DNA of 14,831 nucleotides from Cymbomonas tetramitiformis (taxonomy: Eukaryota > Chlorophyta > Pyramimonadophyceae > Pyramimonadales > Pyramimonadaceae), in contig LGRX02012740.1 of assembly GCA_001247695.2 (NCBI GenBank), positions 1 to 14,831 of the forward strand. Reading direction: 5' to 3'. A model generated the notes under the pieces. It had not been told where the DNA came from. It made no database searches and worked only from the letters and a program-made list of their open reading frames with translations. Positions 14,563 to 14,831 of this stretch are shown one piece after another (the first letter of the stretch is position 1; every line of letters begins with the position of its first letter). The position numbers and the translations under genes are program-made.

Positions 14563-14831
14563 CTAGCCGACACGAGAGGACCAATGGTTCACGAGGTCCT
14601 GTGCCGTGTATCCGTCGCGAGCCCCACACTTCCCCTTCTTCTTCTTCTTCGGGGGAGCGGCTGTCGGGGGGGGCAGAGGTGGAGGCGGAGGTGGAGGCAG
14701 GGGCGGAGGCCGGGGCGGGGGCAGAGGCGGAGGCGGAGGCAGAGGTGGAAGCGGATGCGCAGGCGGAGGCGGAGGCATAGGTGGAGGCGGATGCGCCGGC
14801 GGAGGCGGAGGTGGTCGCGGCGGGGCAGGGG
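14563..14831 (-). CDS. Proline-rich C-terminal fragment, 5' partial
   Basis: The - strand frame is open from the window edge to a stop at 14563. It begins with a long PPPPPPAHP-like proline-rich run, then TAAPPKKKKKGKCGARDG and ends DLVNHWSSRVG. The proline run comes from a GGN microsatellite, and the five lysines from a CTT run at 14634-14650, so low-complexity DNA accounts for most of it. It might be the proline-rich tail of a real protein beyond the edge or a chance frame; the last 25 residues show no domain. Confidence 0.25.
   Translation of the reverse strand, partial: PAPPRPPPPPPAHPPPPMPPPPPAHPLPPLPPPPPLPPPRPPPLPPPPPPPLPPPTAAPPKKKKKGKCGARDGYTAQDLVNHWSSRVG
14663..14831. repeat. GGCGGA/GGTGGA low-complexity tract to window edge
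   Basis: About 170 bp of imperfect trinucleotide and hexanucleotide repeats (GGAGGCGGAGGTGGAGGCAG and similar), G-rich on the + strand, run to the end of the window. It resembles the tract at 12067-12115 but is less pure. Confidence 0.88.

Overview
The window looks like nuclear DNA of a single-celled eukaryote, most likely an alga or other protist. The evidence is plausible GT-AG introns, a RanBP2-type zinc finger, an ankyrin protein with an embedded SPRY-like domain, a small terminal-inverted-repeat element, and many unrelated minisatellites and microsatellites. There are no bacterial-style operons, ribosome binding sites, rRNA or tRNA. I cannot name the species. Large open frames are few, and several coding segments lack an ATG or are broken, so they only appear when frames are read without requiring a start codon.

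Layout. 1-1214 is AT-rich with no confident gene. About 2063-6118 on the + strand holds my best reconstruction of a spliced gene. Five candidate exons (2063-2202, 2729-2836, 4650-4863, 5274-5437, 5840-6118) join in compatible phases and end in a RanBP2 zinc finger and a basic tail. The spaces between and before them hold minisatellites with units of 25, 31, 62 and 38 bp. At 6491-6579 an Arg-rich, mitochondrial-presequence-like first exon runs into a strong GTATGT donor; I could not find its continuation.

From about 11.4 kb down to 8.0 kb the - strand carries decayed coding sequence. It comprises gag-like helical fragments (11069-11398, 10582-10848), a C-x2-C-x9-H-x4-C finger fragment (9381-9701) and a frameshifted DNA N6-adenine methyltransferase with an NPPF motif (7992-9047). 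These may be remains of one mobile element or of two neighbours; I saw no reverse transcriptase or recombinase. A 268-bp element with perfect 16-bp terminal inverted repeats (10137-10404) sits in the middle, inside a stretch rich in TATCGAT motifs.

The right part (12320-13438, - strand) is a GC-rich open frame with the order ankyrin, SPRY-like, ankyrin. It starts in mid-repeat next to a hexanucleotide microsatellite, so its 5' end is probably incomplete. The last 270 bp encode a proline-rich, lysine-run tail on the - strand that runs off the window edge. GGCGGA-type repeats occur at 12067-12115 and 14663-14831.

I see no cooperating gene system. The value of the window lies in the hidden zinc-finger gene, the decayed methyltransferase-bearing element, the nested small element, and the minisatellites sitting in predicted introns. 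All functional statements rest on motif recognition by eye; no search was run.
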